A DNA stretch of 34,544 bases from Bacillota bacterium. GTDB taxonomy: Bacteria > Bacillota > UBA5301. Shown piece by piece: positions 11,449-21,914 of the stretch (positions are counted from its first letter, which is position 1; every line of letters begins with the position of its first letter). The position numbers and the translations under genes were made by a program. The DNA lies in contig JAAYHC010000047.1 in NCBI GenBank assembly GCA_012735535.1, forward strand, positions 1-34,544, read 5' to 3'. The notes below the pieces were generated by a model. The model did not search any database, was not told the DNA's origin, and saw only the letters and a program-made list of their open reading frames with translations.

Positions 11449-12489
11449 ATGACGGGCGTGGAGATTAAACCAATTCGGGTTTTAGTAGTCGATGATTCGG
11501 CGTTTTTTCGCCGGATTATCTCTGAAATCATTGAAAGTGATGACCGCTTCGTAGTCGTTGATACCGCGCGCAACGGCCAGGAGGCCGTAGAAAAAACAGA
11601 GCTGCTTAAACCCGACATCATTACGCTGGACATTAATATGCCGGTGATGGACGGGTTGGAGGCTCTGCACGCGATCATGACTACACAGCCAACTCCGGTT
11701 ATTATTCTGAGCAGTTTGGCTGTTGAAGGGGCCTATGTCACCGTTCGGGCGCTCGAAGAGGGTGCGGTTGACTTCCTGTTAAAACCGCAAAGTTGGGCGA
11801 CGATCAGCCAAGAGTGGAAACGGGAGTTACTTCAGAAAATTCTGGTTGGTTATCGGGCCAAATTGATTGGCCCGGCCGGCCAGGTGAAAAAAACTCCTAT
11901 CACGCGCACCCAGCTTGAGAAAGGAAGCAGCCGCAGACGAATTGTGGCTATCGGCAGCTCGACCGGTGGACCCCGCGCTTTACGCGAGGTAATCACGCGT
12001 TTGCCTGCCACTTTTCCCGCTGCGATTTTGGTCGTACAACATATGCCGCCATTATTTACCCGAACTTTGGCTGAACGCTTGGACAGCGCTGCTGCGGTTA
12101 CGGTAAAAGAGGCCGAAAGCGGCGAATCGATCCGTCCGGGCACCGTCTATATTGCCCCCGGTGACTACCACATGGTAGTTGGTAAAAGCGGCTCGATTGT
12201 CTTAAATCAGGATCCGCCGATTGGCACGCTGCGGCCTGCCGTCGATGTTCTGTTTGCTTCGGTTGCCGAACATTATGGGGCGGAAGTGGTTGCGGCCGTG
12301 CTCACCGGCATGGGTTCTGATGGTCGCAGAGGCGCCAAACTCATTAAAGAAAAGGGCGGGGTGGTTCTGGCTCAATCCGAGGAGACTTGTGTTGTTTACG
12401 GGATGCCACGAGCCGTGGTAGAGGCGGGTTTGGCGGATGCGGTCTTACCGCTGGATCACATCGCCGACGAGATTATCAAGCTTTTATAA
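11449..12489 (+). CDS. cheB: Protein-glutamate methylesterase CheB
   Basis: Receiver VLVVDDSAFFRR plus GSSTGGPRALREV, VVQHMPPLFT, TGMGSDGRRG. Confidence 0.96.
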   Translation: MTGVEIKPIRVLVVDDSAFFRRIISEIIESDDRFVVVDTARNGQEAVEKTELLKPDIITLDINMPVMDGLEALHAIMTTQPTPVIILSSLAVEGAYVTVRALEEGAVDFLLKPQSWATISQEWKRELLQKILVGYRAKLIGPAGQVKKTPITRTQLEKGSSRRRIVAIGSSTGGPRALREVITRLPATFPAAILVVQHMPPLFTRTLAERLDSAAAVTVKEAESGESIRPGTVYIAPGDYHMVVGKSGSIVLNQDPPIGTLRPAVDVLFASVAEHYGAEVVAAVLTGMGSDGRRGAKLIKEKGGVVLAQSEETCVVYGMPRAVVEAGLADAVLPLDHIADEIIKLL

Positions 12490-12500
12490 TAGTCGCCCAC

Positions 12501-13109
12501 TCATTTTTCGCTCAGTTTTCGGATTAACTGCTTGTCTAGGAGATTGGCAATAACCCTTTCCGTAGCGTTGATCGGTATCTGAGCCGAGATCGTCACCGCT
12601 TCTCCGAATGTTAACGGGCTTACCGAGCCTCCAACCTGAGTAATGAGATAGCTGACCATGTCCAGATGAGCATAATCGATTTCCAATATAAACTCGCGGG
12701 TGATCGGTCGCGTGATCACCCCGGCTGCTTCCAACGCCGCAGCGCTTGCTCTGGCGTAGGCATCGATAAGACCCCGAACACCTAGTTTTCGCCCCCCAAA
12801 GTATCTGGTGACAACAACAACGGTATTGGTGAGGTCGAGGCGGTTGATGGAACCCAGAATGGGTTTGCCGGCCGTACCGGAAGGCTCGCCATGGTCATGA
12901 AAGTGGACCTGCTGATTTTTGCCCCAGCCGATGACATATGCGTAACAGTTATGGGTGGCCTGAGCATGCTCGGAGCGGATTTGGCTGATAAAGTCTTGGG
13001 CTTCCTGAACAGAGTTGGCGCCACCAGCATGACCAATAAAGAGCGACTTTTCAATTTTTAATTCTACGGAAGCCGTTGTAGCTACGGTACGATACTCACA
13101 TAGTTCCAT
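12501..13109 (-). CDS. YigZ/IMPACT-family protein
   Basis: KSLFIGHA, DHGEPSGTAGKPIL, VVVTRYFGGRKLGVRGLIDAY; ORF extends to 13130. Confidence 0.93.
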   Translation of the reverse strand: MELCEYRTVATTASVELKIEKSLFIGHAGGANSVQEAQDFISQIRSEHAQATHNCYAYVIGWGKNQQVHFHDHGEPSGTAGKPILGSINRLDLTNTVVVVTRYFGGRKLGVRGLIDAYARASAAALEAAGVITRPITREFILEIDYAHLDMVSYLITQVGGSVSPLTFGEAVTISAQIPINATERVIANLLDKQLIRKLSEK

Positions 13110-13205
13110 GAGATAGTTCTTCCACCCCAAAGTTATTCATCCTTCTTGCCGCGGGAAAGGTTGCCGCCGGTTAAAGTGAGTATAATAAGTTTGGGAGGCC
13201 TGAAT

Positions 13206-14603
13206 ATGCAACAAATGGTATATGATGTTATCATAGTCGGTGCCGGTCCGGCAGGGATATTTGCTGCTTTCCGGCTGGCTAGTACCCCCGGGCGGCGTAT
13301 TCTGATTATCGAGAAAGGACCAGGTATCCGCGGCCGGAGTTGCCCTTCGGCTGACCGCAAGATTTCCTGCATCCGCTGTGAACCGTGCCGAGTAGTTGCC
13401 GGTTGGGGTGGTGCCGGAGCGCTCAGTGACGGCAAACTGACTCTGTCGGCCGATGTCGGGGGAAACCTCGAAGACTATATCGGCCGCGAGCGCCTGATTC
13501 AGTTGATCGACGAAATTGATGCGATCTATCGTCGCTTTGGTGCTCCGGAGGAGCTGCACGGGGTTGATCAGGAGAAGATTGCGGAGATTGAGCGCCGGGC
13601 AACGCTGGCCGAACTGAAGTTGATCAACTCTAAGGTCCGCCACTTGGGTTCCGGTAGAACTATCGAAATCCTCGAACGCATGTATGACTATTTGGCCGAT
13701 AAGGTCGATATCGCTTTGAACACCGAGGTCGAACGGTTAATCGTCAAGGATCGCCGGGTGTTAGGCGTCGAACTCAGCGACGGGAAAATCATCGAAGCGC
13801 AGTACGTCGTGGTGGCGCCTGGCCGAGCGGGGGCGGAATGGCTCGCCAAAGAAGCCGAAGAGCTCGGGCTCGAACTGGCCGTGAACCCGGTGGATATCGG
13901 TGTGCGGGTCGAGCTCCCGGCTCCGGTACTCGAAGAACTAACCGATGTAGTGTGGGAGGCCAAGCTGGTTTACCATTCTGCCACCTTCGATGATCGGGTG
14001 CGGACCTTTTGTATGTGTCCGTACGGTTCGGTAGTCACCGAAAACAACGACGGATTGATCACGGTGAACGGGCATAGCCATGCCGAGATCCGCACCGAAA
14101 ACACTAATTTTGCTCTGTTAGTCAGCAAGAGCTTCACCGAGCCTTTCAAAGATCCAATCAGTTACGGACGGTATATCGCCGGACTGGCCAATTTGCTTGG
14201 CGGCGGGGTTATCGTCCAAAGGTTGGGCGATCTGCTGAGCGGTCACCGGAGTACGCACGAACGGATTAAGAAAGGTCTGGTCCGCCCGACCTTAACCGAT
14301 GCTACCCCGGGAGATCTCAGCCTGGTTTTCCCCTATCGTCATCTGGTCGGACTTTTGGAAATGCTCCAAGCCCTCGACAAGATGGCTCCGGGCGTCTATT
14401 CACGCCATACCTTGCTCTACGGGGTCGAGGTCAAGTTTTATTCTTCGCGGCTGAAGCTGACCAACAATCTGGAAACCGAGATCGCCAATCTCTTTGCCGT
14501 TGGCGATGGCGCCGGGGTAACGCGGGGACTCGTCCAGGCTTCGGCGAGTGGAATCATCGTTGCTGAAGGAATCGAAGCGAGATTAGCTAAAATTTCCAAG
14601 TAG
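13206..14603 (+). CDS. FAD-dependent dehydrogenase (COG2509-like)
   Basis: DVIIVGAGPAGIFAAFRLA, GWGGAGALSDGKLTLS, VGDGAGVTRGLVQASASG; SD before ATG 13206. Confidence 0.88.
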   Translation: MQQMVYDVIIVGAGPAGIFAAFRLASTPGRRILIIEKGPGIRGRSCPSADRKISCIRCEPCRVVAGWGGAGALSDGKLTLSADVGGNLEDYIGRERLIQLIDEIDAIYRRFGAPEELHGVDQEKIAEIERRATLAELKLINSKVRHLGSGRTIEILERMYDYLADKVDIALNTEVERLIVKDRRVLGVELSDGKIIEAQYVVVAPGRAGAEWLAKEAEELGLELAVNPVDIGVRVELPAPVLEELTDVVWEAKLVYHSATFDDRVRTFCMCPYGSVVTENNDGLITVNGHSHAEIRTENTNFALLVSKSFTEPFKDPISYGRYIAGLANLLGGGVIVQRLGDLLSGHRSTHERIKKGLVRPTLTDATPGDLSLVFPYRHLVGLLEMLQALDKMAPGVYSRHTLLYGVEVKFYSSRLKLTNNLETEIANLFAVGDGAGVTRGLVQASASGIIVAEGIEARLAKISK

Positions 14604-14607
14604 GGGG

Positions 14608-14636
14608 TTGTTCTTTCAGCTAAATATGATTATAAT
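14608..14636 (+). promoter_or_regulatory. Sigma-A promoter TTGTTC-17-TATAAT for ctsR operon
   Basis: Hexamers at 14608-14613 and 14631-14636. Confidence 0.65.
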
Positions 14637-14638
14637 AA

Positions 14639-14664
14639 AGTCAAAAGGTAAAACTAAGGTCAGT
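14639..14664 (+). promoter_or_regulatory. Degenerate CtsR-box-like heptads AGTCAAA-a-GGTAAAA-ctaa-GGTCAGT
   Basis: Resembles the (A/G)GTCAAA half-site of CtsR boxes; spacing non-canonical; immediately downstream of -10. Confidence 0.45.
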
Positions 14665-14686
14665 ATCGCATGAGGGGGGTTGAGTC

Positions 14687-15160
14687 ATCAGCAACCTCAG
14701 CAATCTGATTCAAAATTACATCGCCGCAATGCTCGCCCAAAGTGGTCAGGGCGTGGCTGAGTTTAACCGTAAGGAGCTCGCGGAGAAGTTTCAGTGTGCA
14801 CCTTCCCAGATTAACTACGTTTTAGAGACCCGGTTTTCACTTGATCATGGCTTTGTCGTGGAGAGTCGCCGCGGGGGTGGCGGATACATCCGGATCATCC
14901 GGGTGGCACCGCAAAACGTTCAGAGTATACGGGACTGGCTCCAAGCCGAACTTGCTGATCCGATTTCACCGCGGAAGGCCGAGTTAATTCTCAATCGGTT
15001 GATCGAGGAGGATGTCATAAGCAAACGCGAGGCCGTCTTGATCATGCGAGTATTGCAAGCCGAGACTGCCGAGGTTGGTTCGTCACTCGCTGATGTTTTT
15101 CGGGCGGTGATTTTGAGGAGTATCCTCTACGTAATTCTACACTCTGAGCGGGAGGGATAG
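14687..15160 (+). CDS. ctsR: CtsR transcriptional repressor; probable AUC start at 14687 (ORF-track ATG 14729 truncates the N-terminus)
   Basis: KFQCAPSQINYVLETRF...VESRRGGGGYIRI; upstream in-frame ISNLSNLIQNYIAAM aligns to the normal CtsR N-terminus. Confidence 0.85.
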   Translation: MSNLSNLIQNYIAAMLAQSGQGVAEFNRKELAEKFQCAPSQINYVLETRFSLDHGFVVESRRGGGGYIRIIRVAPQNVQSIRDWLQAELADPISPRKAELILNRLIEEDVISKREAVLIMRVLQAETAEVGSSLADVFRAVILRSILYVILHSEREG

Positions 15161-15163
15161 CTT

Positions 15164-15667
15164 ATGATGTGTCAGCGGTGTGGAGTCCGCCCCGCCAACA
15201 TCTCCTTCACCAAGATCGTCAATGGAGAAAAGAGCGAGGCTAAATTGTGTCAGCAGTGTGCGGCTGAAGTTGGAGAGTTCAGTTTTGGCACCGGAATGGG
15301 TATGTCTTTCCAAAACTTTCTCTCCGGTTTGCTAAATCAAAATCTGTGGGGGCACTCGCTTGTTCCGGATGAGACTTCATGTACCAATTGTGGTTTAACC
15401 TATAACCGGTTTCGGCAGAGCGGCCGGTTTGGCTGTGCCAGGTGTTATGATGCTTTTGATGAGGAGCTCGATCAGTTGCTCCGGCGGATTCAGGCTGGGA
15501 CGCTCCATAAAGGAAAGACGCCTCACCAGGATGCGCAGGTCTCCAAGCTTAGTGAGTTGGAGCGTCTGCAGGCAGAGCTCAAGAAAGCGGTCGAAGTCGA
15601 GGACTATGAACGCGCTGCCGAGCTAAGGGATGCCATTCAGGCTCTGAAAAAGGAGGGCGGGCTCTAA
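15164..15667 (+). CDS. mcsA: McsA, zinc-finger/UVR-domain activator of arginine kinase
   Basis: CQRCGVRPA, CQQCAAEV, CTNCGLTY, CARCYD plus UVR motif. Confidence 0.93.
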   Translation: MMCQRCGVRPANISFTKIVNGEKSEAKLCQQCAAEVGEFSFGTGMGMSFQNFLSGLLNQNLWGHSLVPDETSCTNCGLTYNRFRQSGRFGCARCYDAFDEELDQLLRRIQAGTLHKGKTPHQDAQVSKLSELERLQAELKKAVEVEDYERAAELRDAIQALKKEGGL

Positions 15668-16723
15668 ATGGACTTGGAGCGAGTTTTTCGGGAACACTTG
15701 AGTTCCTGGATCACCCAGTTGGGGCCTGAGGGCGATGTTGTTCTCTCCAGCCGCATTAGGTTGGCGCGCAACCTCGATGATATCCTTTTTCCTAGTGTCG
15801 CATCTGAGGAGCAGCTGCTCAAAGGTTTAGCTATGGCGGACCGGTTCGTGGCCAAGAGTGACCGCCAGTTCAAACTAATCAGACTGGCGGGGATAGATGA
15901 GGTTTCCCGGCAGGAGCTGGTGGAAAAACATTTGATTAGCCCGGAGCACGCCGAAGCTTCGCCGGTCAAAGGGGTGATCGTGAGCCCGGCCGGGGACATC
16001 AGCATCATGGTCAACGAAGAGGATCATCTGCGGATCCAGGTGCTCAAGGCCGGTCTGGACCTTCACGAAGCCTATAAGCTGGCCGATGAGATCGATGATG
16101 AGCTGGCGGCGGCCATGCCGATAGCCTACTCGCCCAAGCGCGGTTATTTAACGGCCTGTCCGACCAATGTCGGTACCGGCCTCAGGGCCTCGGTTATGCT
16201 GCATCTACCGGGAGTCGTTTACAGCGGTCAGACCAATCAGATCGCCGGTATTTGCGGCAAATTAGGCTTGGTTATTCGGGGCTTATATGGTGAAGGCACG
16301 GCTCCGTCGGGAGAGATTTTCCAGGTGTCGAACCAGGTCACTTTAGGCTACTCCGAAGAGGAGATTCTGACCCATCTGACCTCTTTCTGCGAGCAGATCA
16401 TCGCTGAAGAGCGAAGATTGCGACAGTATCTCTGGGAGAGCAAACGGGATGAGTTTGAAGATCAAGTCTTTCGCGCGCTGGGCACCCTATCATATGCCCG
16501 GCGGATGAGCTCCAACGAGGCGATGGAGCTGCTGTCTCGGGTAAAGTTAGGGATTGACCTAGGGATTATTCCGAAGTTAAATTCCGTGATTTTAAAAGAG
16601 TTGATGGTCGTCATTCGTCCGGCTTTGCTCCAAAAAATCGTTGGGCAGACTTTGGGTCCACAGGAACGTGATCTCACCCGAGCCGGATTGATTCGGGAGC
16701 GGTTGTCCCAAATTAACTCATAG
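15668..16723 (+). CDS. mcsB: Protein arginine kinase McsB
   Basis: [34 protein letters not shown]. Confidence 0.96.
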   Translation: MDLERVFREHLSSWITQLGPEGDVVLSSRIRLARNLDDILFPSVASEEQLLKGLAMADRFVAKSDRQFKLIRLAGIDEVSRQELVEKHLISPEHAEASPVKGVIVSPAGDISIMVNEEDHLRIQVLKAGLDLHEAYKLADEIDDELAAAMPIAYSPKRGYLTACPTNVGTGLRASVMLHLPGVVYSGQTNQIAGICGKLGLVIRGLYGEGTAPSGEIFQVSNQVTLGYSEEEILTHLTSFCEQIIAEERRLRQYLWESKRDEFEDQVFRALGTLSYARRMSSNEAMELLSRVKLGIDLGIIPKLNSVILKELMVVIRPALLQKIVGQTLGPQERDLTRAGLIRERLSQINS

Positions 16724-16736
16724 GGGGTTTGAGACA

Positions 16737-19217
16737 ATGTTTGGAAGATTTACGGAAAGAGCTGAAAAAGTCATTCTACTTTCGCAGGATGAGGCTCGCC
16801 GCTTAGGCCATAATGTCGTCGGTACCGAGCACCTCTTGCTCGGCCTGGTCCGCGAAGGACAAGGTATCGCCGCCAAGGTTTTACAATCGCTTGGTTTAGG
16901 TTTGGAACAGATCCGAGCAGAGGTTGAGAAGGTTATTGGTCGCGGGGAGGAGGTTGTCACCGGAAAAATCGGTTTCACACCGCGCTCGAAACGGGTCATG
17001 GAACTGGCGCTCGATGAAGCCCGCACCCTCGGTCATAACTATATCGGCACCGAACATATTTTGCTGGGTCTGTTGCGCGAGGAGGAGGGGGTAGCCTCGA
17101 AAGTACTCCGCAACCAGGGCGTGGACATCAGCAAAGCCCGGCAAAAAACTTTGGAACTACTTGGCTCGCATTTTGCCGGAATGTCCGGCCCTAACCCGCA
17201 GCAGGCCGGAATCGGTCCGGACCAAGTTAGTGGTAGCCGGAGCAATACCCCGACTTTGGACCAGTTCGGTCGGGACTTAACTGAGTTGGCGAAGGAGGAA
17301 AAACTCGATCCGGTCATCGGCCGAGCCAAAGAGATCGAGCGGGTTATTCAGATTCTCAGCCGGCGGACCAAGAATAATCCGGTGCTGATCGGTGAGCCTG
17401 GTGTAGGTAAGACGGCGATCGTCGAGGGCTTGGCTCAAATGATCGTCCAGTCCAAGGTGCCTGAAGTGCTCAAAGGTAAGCGCGTGGTTACCCTCGATAT
17501 GGGTTCGTTGGTGGCCGGCTCCAAATACCGGGGCGAGTTTGAAGAGCGGCTGAAAAAGGTGATGGACGAGATCAAAGCGGCCGGCAACGTCATTCTCTTT
17601 ATCGATGAGATGCACACCATTATTGGGGCTGGAGCTGCTGAAGGTGCCATTGATGCCTCCAATATTCTCAAACCTGCGTTAGCCCGCGGCGAATTGCAGA
17701 CGATCGGAGCTACCACTTTGGATGAGTACCGGAAACATGTTGAGAAAGATCCGGCTTTAGAACGCCGCTTCCAGCCGGTGATGGTCGATGAACCGAGCCA
17801 AGAAGAGGCGATTGCGATCTTAGAGGGGCTGCGCGACCGGTACGAAGCGCATCACCGGGTCAAAATATCTGATGAAGCGATTAGAGAGGCGGTTGTCTTG
17901 GCCGACCGGTATGTTTCGGACCGCTTCTTACCTGATAAGGCCATCGATCTAATCGATGAAGCGAGCTCGCGGGTCAGATTACGGGCTTTAGAGCCTTCCG
18001 ACGAGATTAAGGAGCTACAAGAGCAGATCAAAGCGATCGGGCTGGAGAAAGAGGAAGCCGTCAAGAACCAAGAGTTTGAAAAAGCGGCCCAGTTGCGCGA
18101 CCGTGAGCAGCAACTGCAAGAGGAATATCGGCAAAAAATGAATGAATGGGAGCAGCAACGCAGTCAGCAGGTCGGGGAGGTTACCGTAGACGACATTGCC
18201 TATGTCGTCTCCAGTTGGACTGGGATCCCGGTTACTCGGTTGGCCGAGGATGAGAGCGAACGGTTGCTGCGGCTCGAAGAGATTTTACACAAGCGGGTCG
18301 TCGGCCAAAAAGAGGCGGTCAGCGCGGTGGCCAAAGCAATCCGTCGGGCTAGAGCCGGCCTGAAGAACCCGAAGCGTCCGATTGGTTCCTTTATCTTCTT
18401 AGGGCCGACCGGTGTCGGTAAAACCGAATTGGCCAGGGCTCTGGCCGAGGCGATGTTTGGCGATGAAGACGCGATGATCCGGATTGATATGTCCGAATAC
18501 ATGGAGCGTCATGCCGTGGCGCGGCTGATTGGCGCACCTCCCGGATATGTCGGTTACGATGAGGGTGGACAATTAACCGAGAAAGTGCGGCGCAAACCAT
18601 ATTCGGTAGTCTTGTTTGACGAGATTGAAAAAGCACATCCGGAGGTATTTAACGTACTGCTGCAAGTTCTCGAGGATGGGCGGTTGACCGATGGGCGCGG
18701 CCGGACGGTTGATTTCCGCAACACCATCCTGATTATGACCTCCAATGTCGGGGCGGCTGATATTAAGAAATCTGCTTTGGGCTTCCGTGCGGGAGGGGAA
18801 GATCAGGCCAAAGATGAATACGAGAAGATGAAGAGCCGCGTCTTGGAGGAGCTGCGGCGGACCTTCCGTCCGGAGTTTCTCAACCGTCTCGATGAGATCA
18901 TCGTCTTCCACGAATTAAGTAAAGAAGAGCTGAAGCAGATCGTCAGCTTGATGGTGCAGGAGTTCCAGCGCAATGCTGCCGAGATGGGGCTAAATGTCGA
19001 GGTGACCGAAGCGGCACAAGATCTCTTGTTGGAGAAGAGCTACGAGCCCGAGTTTGGTGCTCGCCCATTGCGTCGGGCGCTAGAACAGATGATTGAAAAT
19101 CCGTTGGCCGAAAAGATGTTGGAGAAAGACTTCGATCGTTCCAGCCGGATTGTCGTGACCGCCGAGGATGGAGAGATCAAGTTCAATATCCAGGACCTCG
19201 CCGAAACATCCAGTTAG
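16737..19217 (+). CDS. clpC: ATP-dependent Clp protease ATP-binding subunit ClpC
   Basis: N-terminal Clp repeats, two AAA+ modules ([18 protein letters not shown]), UVR motif. Confidence 0.97.
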   Translation: MFGRFTERAEKVILLSQDEARRLGHNVVGTEHLLLGLVREGQGIAAKVLQSLGLGLEQIRAEVEKVIGRGEEVVTGKIGFTPRSKRVMELALDEARTLGHNYIGTEHILLGLLREEEGVASKVLRNQGVDISKARQKTLELLGSHFAGMSGPNPQQAGIGPDQVSGSRSNTPTLDQFGRDLTELAKEEKLDPVIGRAKEIERVIQILSRRTKNNPVLIGEPGVGKTAIVEGLAQMIVQSKVPEVLKGKRVVTLDMGSLVAGSKYRGEFEERLKKVMDEIKAAGNVILFIDEMHTIIGAGAAEGAIDASNILKPALARGELQTIGATTLDEYRKHVEKDPALERRFQPVMVDEPSQEEAIAILEGLRDRYEAHHRVKISDEAIREAVVLADRYVSDRFLPDKAIDLIDEASSRVRLRALEPSDEIKELQEQIKAIGLEKEEAVKNQEFEKAAQLRDREQQLQEEYRQKMNEWEQQRSQQVGEVTVDDIAYVVSSWTGIPVTRLAEDESERLLRLEEILHKRVVGQKEAVSAVAKAIRRARAGLKNPKRPIGSFIFLGPTGVGKTELARALAEAMFGDEDAMIRIDMSEYMERHAVARLIGAPPGYVGYDEGGQLTEKVRRKPYSVVLFDEIEKAHPEVFNVLLQVLEDGRLTDGRGRTVDFRNTILIMTSNVGAADIKKSALGFRAGGEDQAKDEYEKMKSRVLEELRRTFRPEFLNRLDEIIVFHELSKEELKQIVSLMVQEFQRNAAEMGLNVEVTEAAQDLLLEKSYEPEFGARPLRRALEQMIENPLAEKMLEKDFDRSSRIVVTAEDGEIKFNIQDLAETSS

Positions 19218-19229
19218 GGGGTGTAACTG

Positions 19230-19430
19230 TTGGCTGACAAGCAGAATTGGGTGACCGTCTACGAAACCCAAGAAGCGTACGATGCGATGGAGGTCAAGAA
19301 TTTGCTGTCGGAGCACGGGGTGCCAAGCAAAATCAAGGGCAGCGGATATGTGCAAGTGCCGGTAAAGTATGCCGCTCTGGCCAAAGAGTTGGTCGATACC
19401 CGGCCGGATCAAGATGAGTATTTTCGGTAG
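19230..19430 (+). CDS. DUF2007-like signal-transducing protein
   Basis: VYETQEAYDAMEVKNLLSEHGVPSKIKG; TTG start. Confidence 0.65.
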   Translation: MADKQNWVTVYETQEAYDAMEVKNLLSEHGVPSKIKGSGYVQVPVKYAALAKELVDTRPDQDEYFR

Positions 19431-19445
19431 ATAGGTGGTACCGGG

Positions 19446-20822
19446 GTGAAAAAGTCACAGTCGATCTTTGTCTGTACCGAATGTGGTACCGAATCGCCGA
19501 AATGGTTTGGTCGGTGTCCAGGCTGTCAAGCTTGGAACAGTTTGGTGGAAGAGCGACCGGTCAAAGACCGGACCGAGGTTTCTCGGTCCGGTTTCTCGCT
19601 TGCTTCCTCCGGGCAACCGGTACCGCTTACCGAGGTGCGCGGCGGGCAAGAATTCCGCTTAGGCACCGGCCTGGGCGAGCTGGACCGGGTCTTAGGCGGT
19701 GGGGTGGTTCCCGGCTCCTTGGTCCTGGTCGGAGGGGAGCCCGGGATCGGCAAGTCAACTTTATTGCTACAGGTAGCCGGATTATGGTCCACGACTCGCG
19801 GCCGGGTTTTGTATGTCTCGGGAGAAGAATCGGTCGAGCAAATCAAATTGCGGGCCGATCGCCTGGGTATCGCCGCCGATCAGCTCTTGGTCGTCACCGA
19901 AAACAGTATCCCCGCGATTATCGCGATGGCCGATGCAGTGCAGCCAACCCTGTTGATTCTCGATTCAATTCAAACCGCCTACTGTCCGGACCTCACTTCT
20001 GCCCCCGGCAGTGTGGCCCAGGTGCGCCAGGCAACCGCAGACTTGCTCCGCTGGGGCAAATCGGCACAGGTCCCGGTCTGGTTAATCGGTCATGTGACCA
20101 AAGCCGGCTCGTTGGCCGGACCGAAGGTTCTCGAGCATATGGTCGATACGGTCTTGAGCTTTGAGGGCGATCAGGCGCAGTTTTACCGGATTATTCGCGC
20201 TACCAAGAATCGTTTTGGTTCGACCAATGAGATCGGAGTTTTTGAAATGCGCGACACCGGCCTGGTGGAAGTAAACAACCCCTCACAACTTTTTATCAGC
20301 CAGCGGGCTGCCGGAAGCACGGGTTCGACGGTGGTTGCAACCATCGAGGGGACCCGGCCGATTTTGGTGGAAATCCAGGCTCTCACTGCGCGGGCCGGTT
20401 TTGCTGGGACGGCGCGCCGACAGAGCATCGGTTTTGATCATGGCCGGGTCGCGATCTTGTTGGCGGTTCTGGAAAAACGGGCAGGTTTACATTTGGAAGA
20501 TCATGATGTCTATGTGAATGTCGCCGGGGGAGTGCGGATCGCTGAACCGGCAGCCGACCTTGGTGTGGCGCTTGCGATTGCTTCTAGCTTCAGGAATCTT
20601 CCGATTAACCCCCGACTATGTATAATTGGAGAGGTCGGGCTCTCCGGGGAGGTCCGACGGGTCAGCCGGGTTGAGGCCCGTTTGACCGAAGCGGCCAAAC
20701 TCGGATTTCAGGAGGCAATTATCCCACAGGCAAATTATCACGAATGCAAAAAAATCGAAAGGTTACGCCTAATTGGCGTAGAAAATATTGGCGAAGCTTT
20801 AGATTATGCGGTTTCTAGGTGA
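19446..20822 (+). CDS. radA: DNA repair protein RadA
   Basis: CTECGTESPKWFGRCPGC zinc finger, GGEPGIGKSTLLLQ, KNRFGSTNEIGVFEM. Confidence 0.97.
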   Translation: MKKSQSIFVCTECGTESPKWFGRCPGCQAWNSLVEERPVKDRTEVSRSGFSLASSGQPVPLTEVRGGQEFRLGTGLGELDRVLGGGVVPGSLVLVGGEPGIGKSTLLLQVAGLWSTTRGRVLYVSGEESVEQIKLRADRLGIAADQLLVVTENSIPAIIAMADAVQPTLLILDSIQTAYCPDLTSAPGSVAQVRQATADLLRWGKSAQVPVWLIGHVTKAGSLAGPKVLEHMVDTVLSFEGDQAQFYRIIRATKNRFGSTNEIGVFEMRDTGLVEVNNPSQLFISQRAAGSTGSTVVATIEGTRPILVEIQALTARAGFAGTARRQSIGFDHGRVAILLAVLEKRAGLHLEDHDVYVNVAGGVRIAEPAADLGVALAIASSFRNLPINPRLCIIGEVGLSGEVRRVSRVEARLTEAAKLGFQEAIIPQANYHECKKIERLRLIGVENIGEALDYAVSR

Positions 20823-20841
20823 TCAGGGGGAATGCTGACCA

Positions 20842-21912
20842 ATGGCCGAGATGGACGACAAACTGTTTGAGACGCTGCGGATGGTGGCTCCCGGTACCGA
20901 TCTTTACGAAGGCCTTGAGAACATCCTGCGCGCCCGTACCGGAGCTTTGATCGTCGTCGGTGATTCCGAAGAAGTCTTGGCGCTGTGTGACGGCGGTTTT
21001 AAGATCGACACGGAGATGCGCCCGACCTCTCTTTATGAGCTGGCGAAGATGGACGGGGCGATCGTGCTTTCGCGTGATGCGAAAAGGATCTTGCTCGCCA
21101 ACACGCAGTTGATCCCCAATCCGCTGATCCCGTCGATGGAGACCGGCACCAGGCACCGGACGGCGCAGCGTGTGGCTGTGCAAACCGGTGAGCTGGTTAT
21201 TTCGATTAGTCAGCGCCGCAATGTGATTACCCTCTACCGTGGCAGCAGCAAGTATATCCTCCATGATGTCAGCGTGATTCTCGCCAAAGCCAACCAGGCT
21301 CTGCAGACGTTGGAGAAATATAAGAGCGTTTTGGAAGAGGTCTTGACCAATCTGACCGCGGTCGAGTTTGAAGATTTAGTGACCGCGATGGATGTAGCCA
21401 CAGCGATCCAGCGGGCCCAGATGGTCTTCCGGATTTCCAAAGAGATCGAAAAATACATTTGCGAACTGGGCACTGAGGGCAGACTGGTGAGTATGCAGCT
21501 CGAGGAGTTAATGGTCGACATCGAAGATGAAGGGCTGCTGGTCATTAGGGACTACAAGAGCGCCGAAGAGAAGCGTACGCCCGAAGAGATCTGGAAGATG
21601 CTGTCCAAGTGGAGTTCCGAGGATTTGCTTGATCTGAATCTGATTACGCGCGCTTTGGGCCATGGCGGCAGTATGAATTCCTTAGAAACTTTACTTACTC
21701 CGCGCGGATTTCGCACTTTGTCCAAGATCCCGCGTTTACCGATGCCGGTTATCGAAAACCTTGTCGAGACCTTCGGTACATTGCCGCGCATTCTCGATGC
21801 GTCCATCGAGGAGTTGGATGCGGTCGAAGGTATTGGCGAAGTGCGGGCAAGGGCAATTAAAGAAGGCCTGCGTCGTTTCCGAGAACAGGCCTTGATCGAT
21901 CAGCATCTGTAA
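20842..21912 (+). CDS. disA: DNA integrity scanning diadenylate cyclase DisA
   Basis: GALIVVGD, MDGAIVLS, MET-GTRHRTAQR, C-terminal HhH. Confidence 0.97.
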   Translation: MAEMDDKLFETLRMVAPGTDLYEGLENILRARTGALIVVGDSEEVLALCDGGFKIDTEMRPTSLYELAKMDGAIVLSRDAKRILLANTQLIPNPLIPSMETGTRHRTAQRVAVQTGELVISISQRRNVITLYRGSSKYILHDVSVILAKANQALQTLEKYKSVLEEVLTNLTAVEFEDLVTAMDVATAIQRAQMVFRISKEIEKYICELGTEGRLVSMQLEELMVDIEDEGLLVIRDYKSAEEKRTPEEIWKMLSKWSSEDLLDLNLITRALGHGGSMNSLETLLTPRGFRTLSKIPRLPMPVIENLVETFGTLPRILDASIEELDAVEGIGEVRARAIKEGLRRFREQALIDQHL

Positions 21913-21914
21913 AC

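Noticed and set aside
19481-20164. 227-aa plus ORF in alternate frame of radA
   Set aside because: Arg/Gly-rich out-of-frame translation of radA; no independent support.
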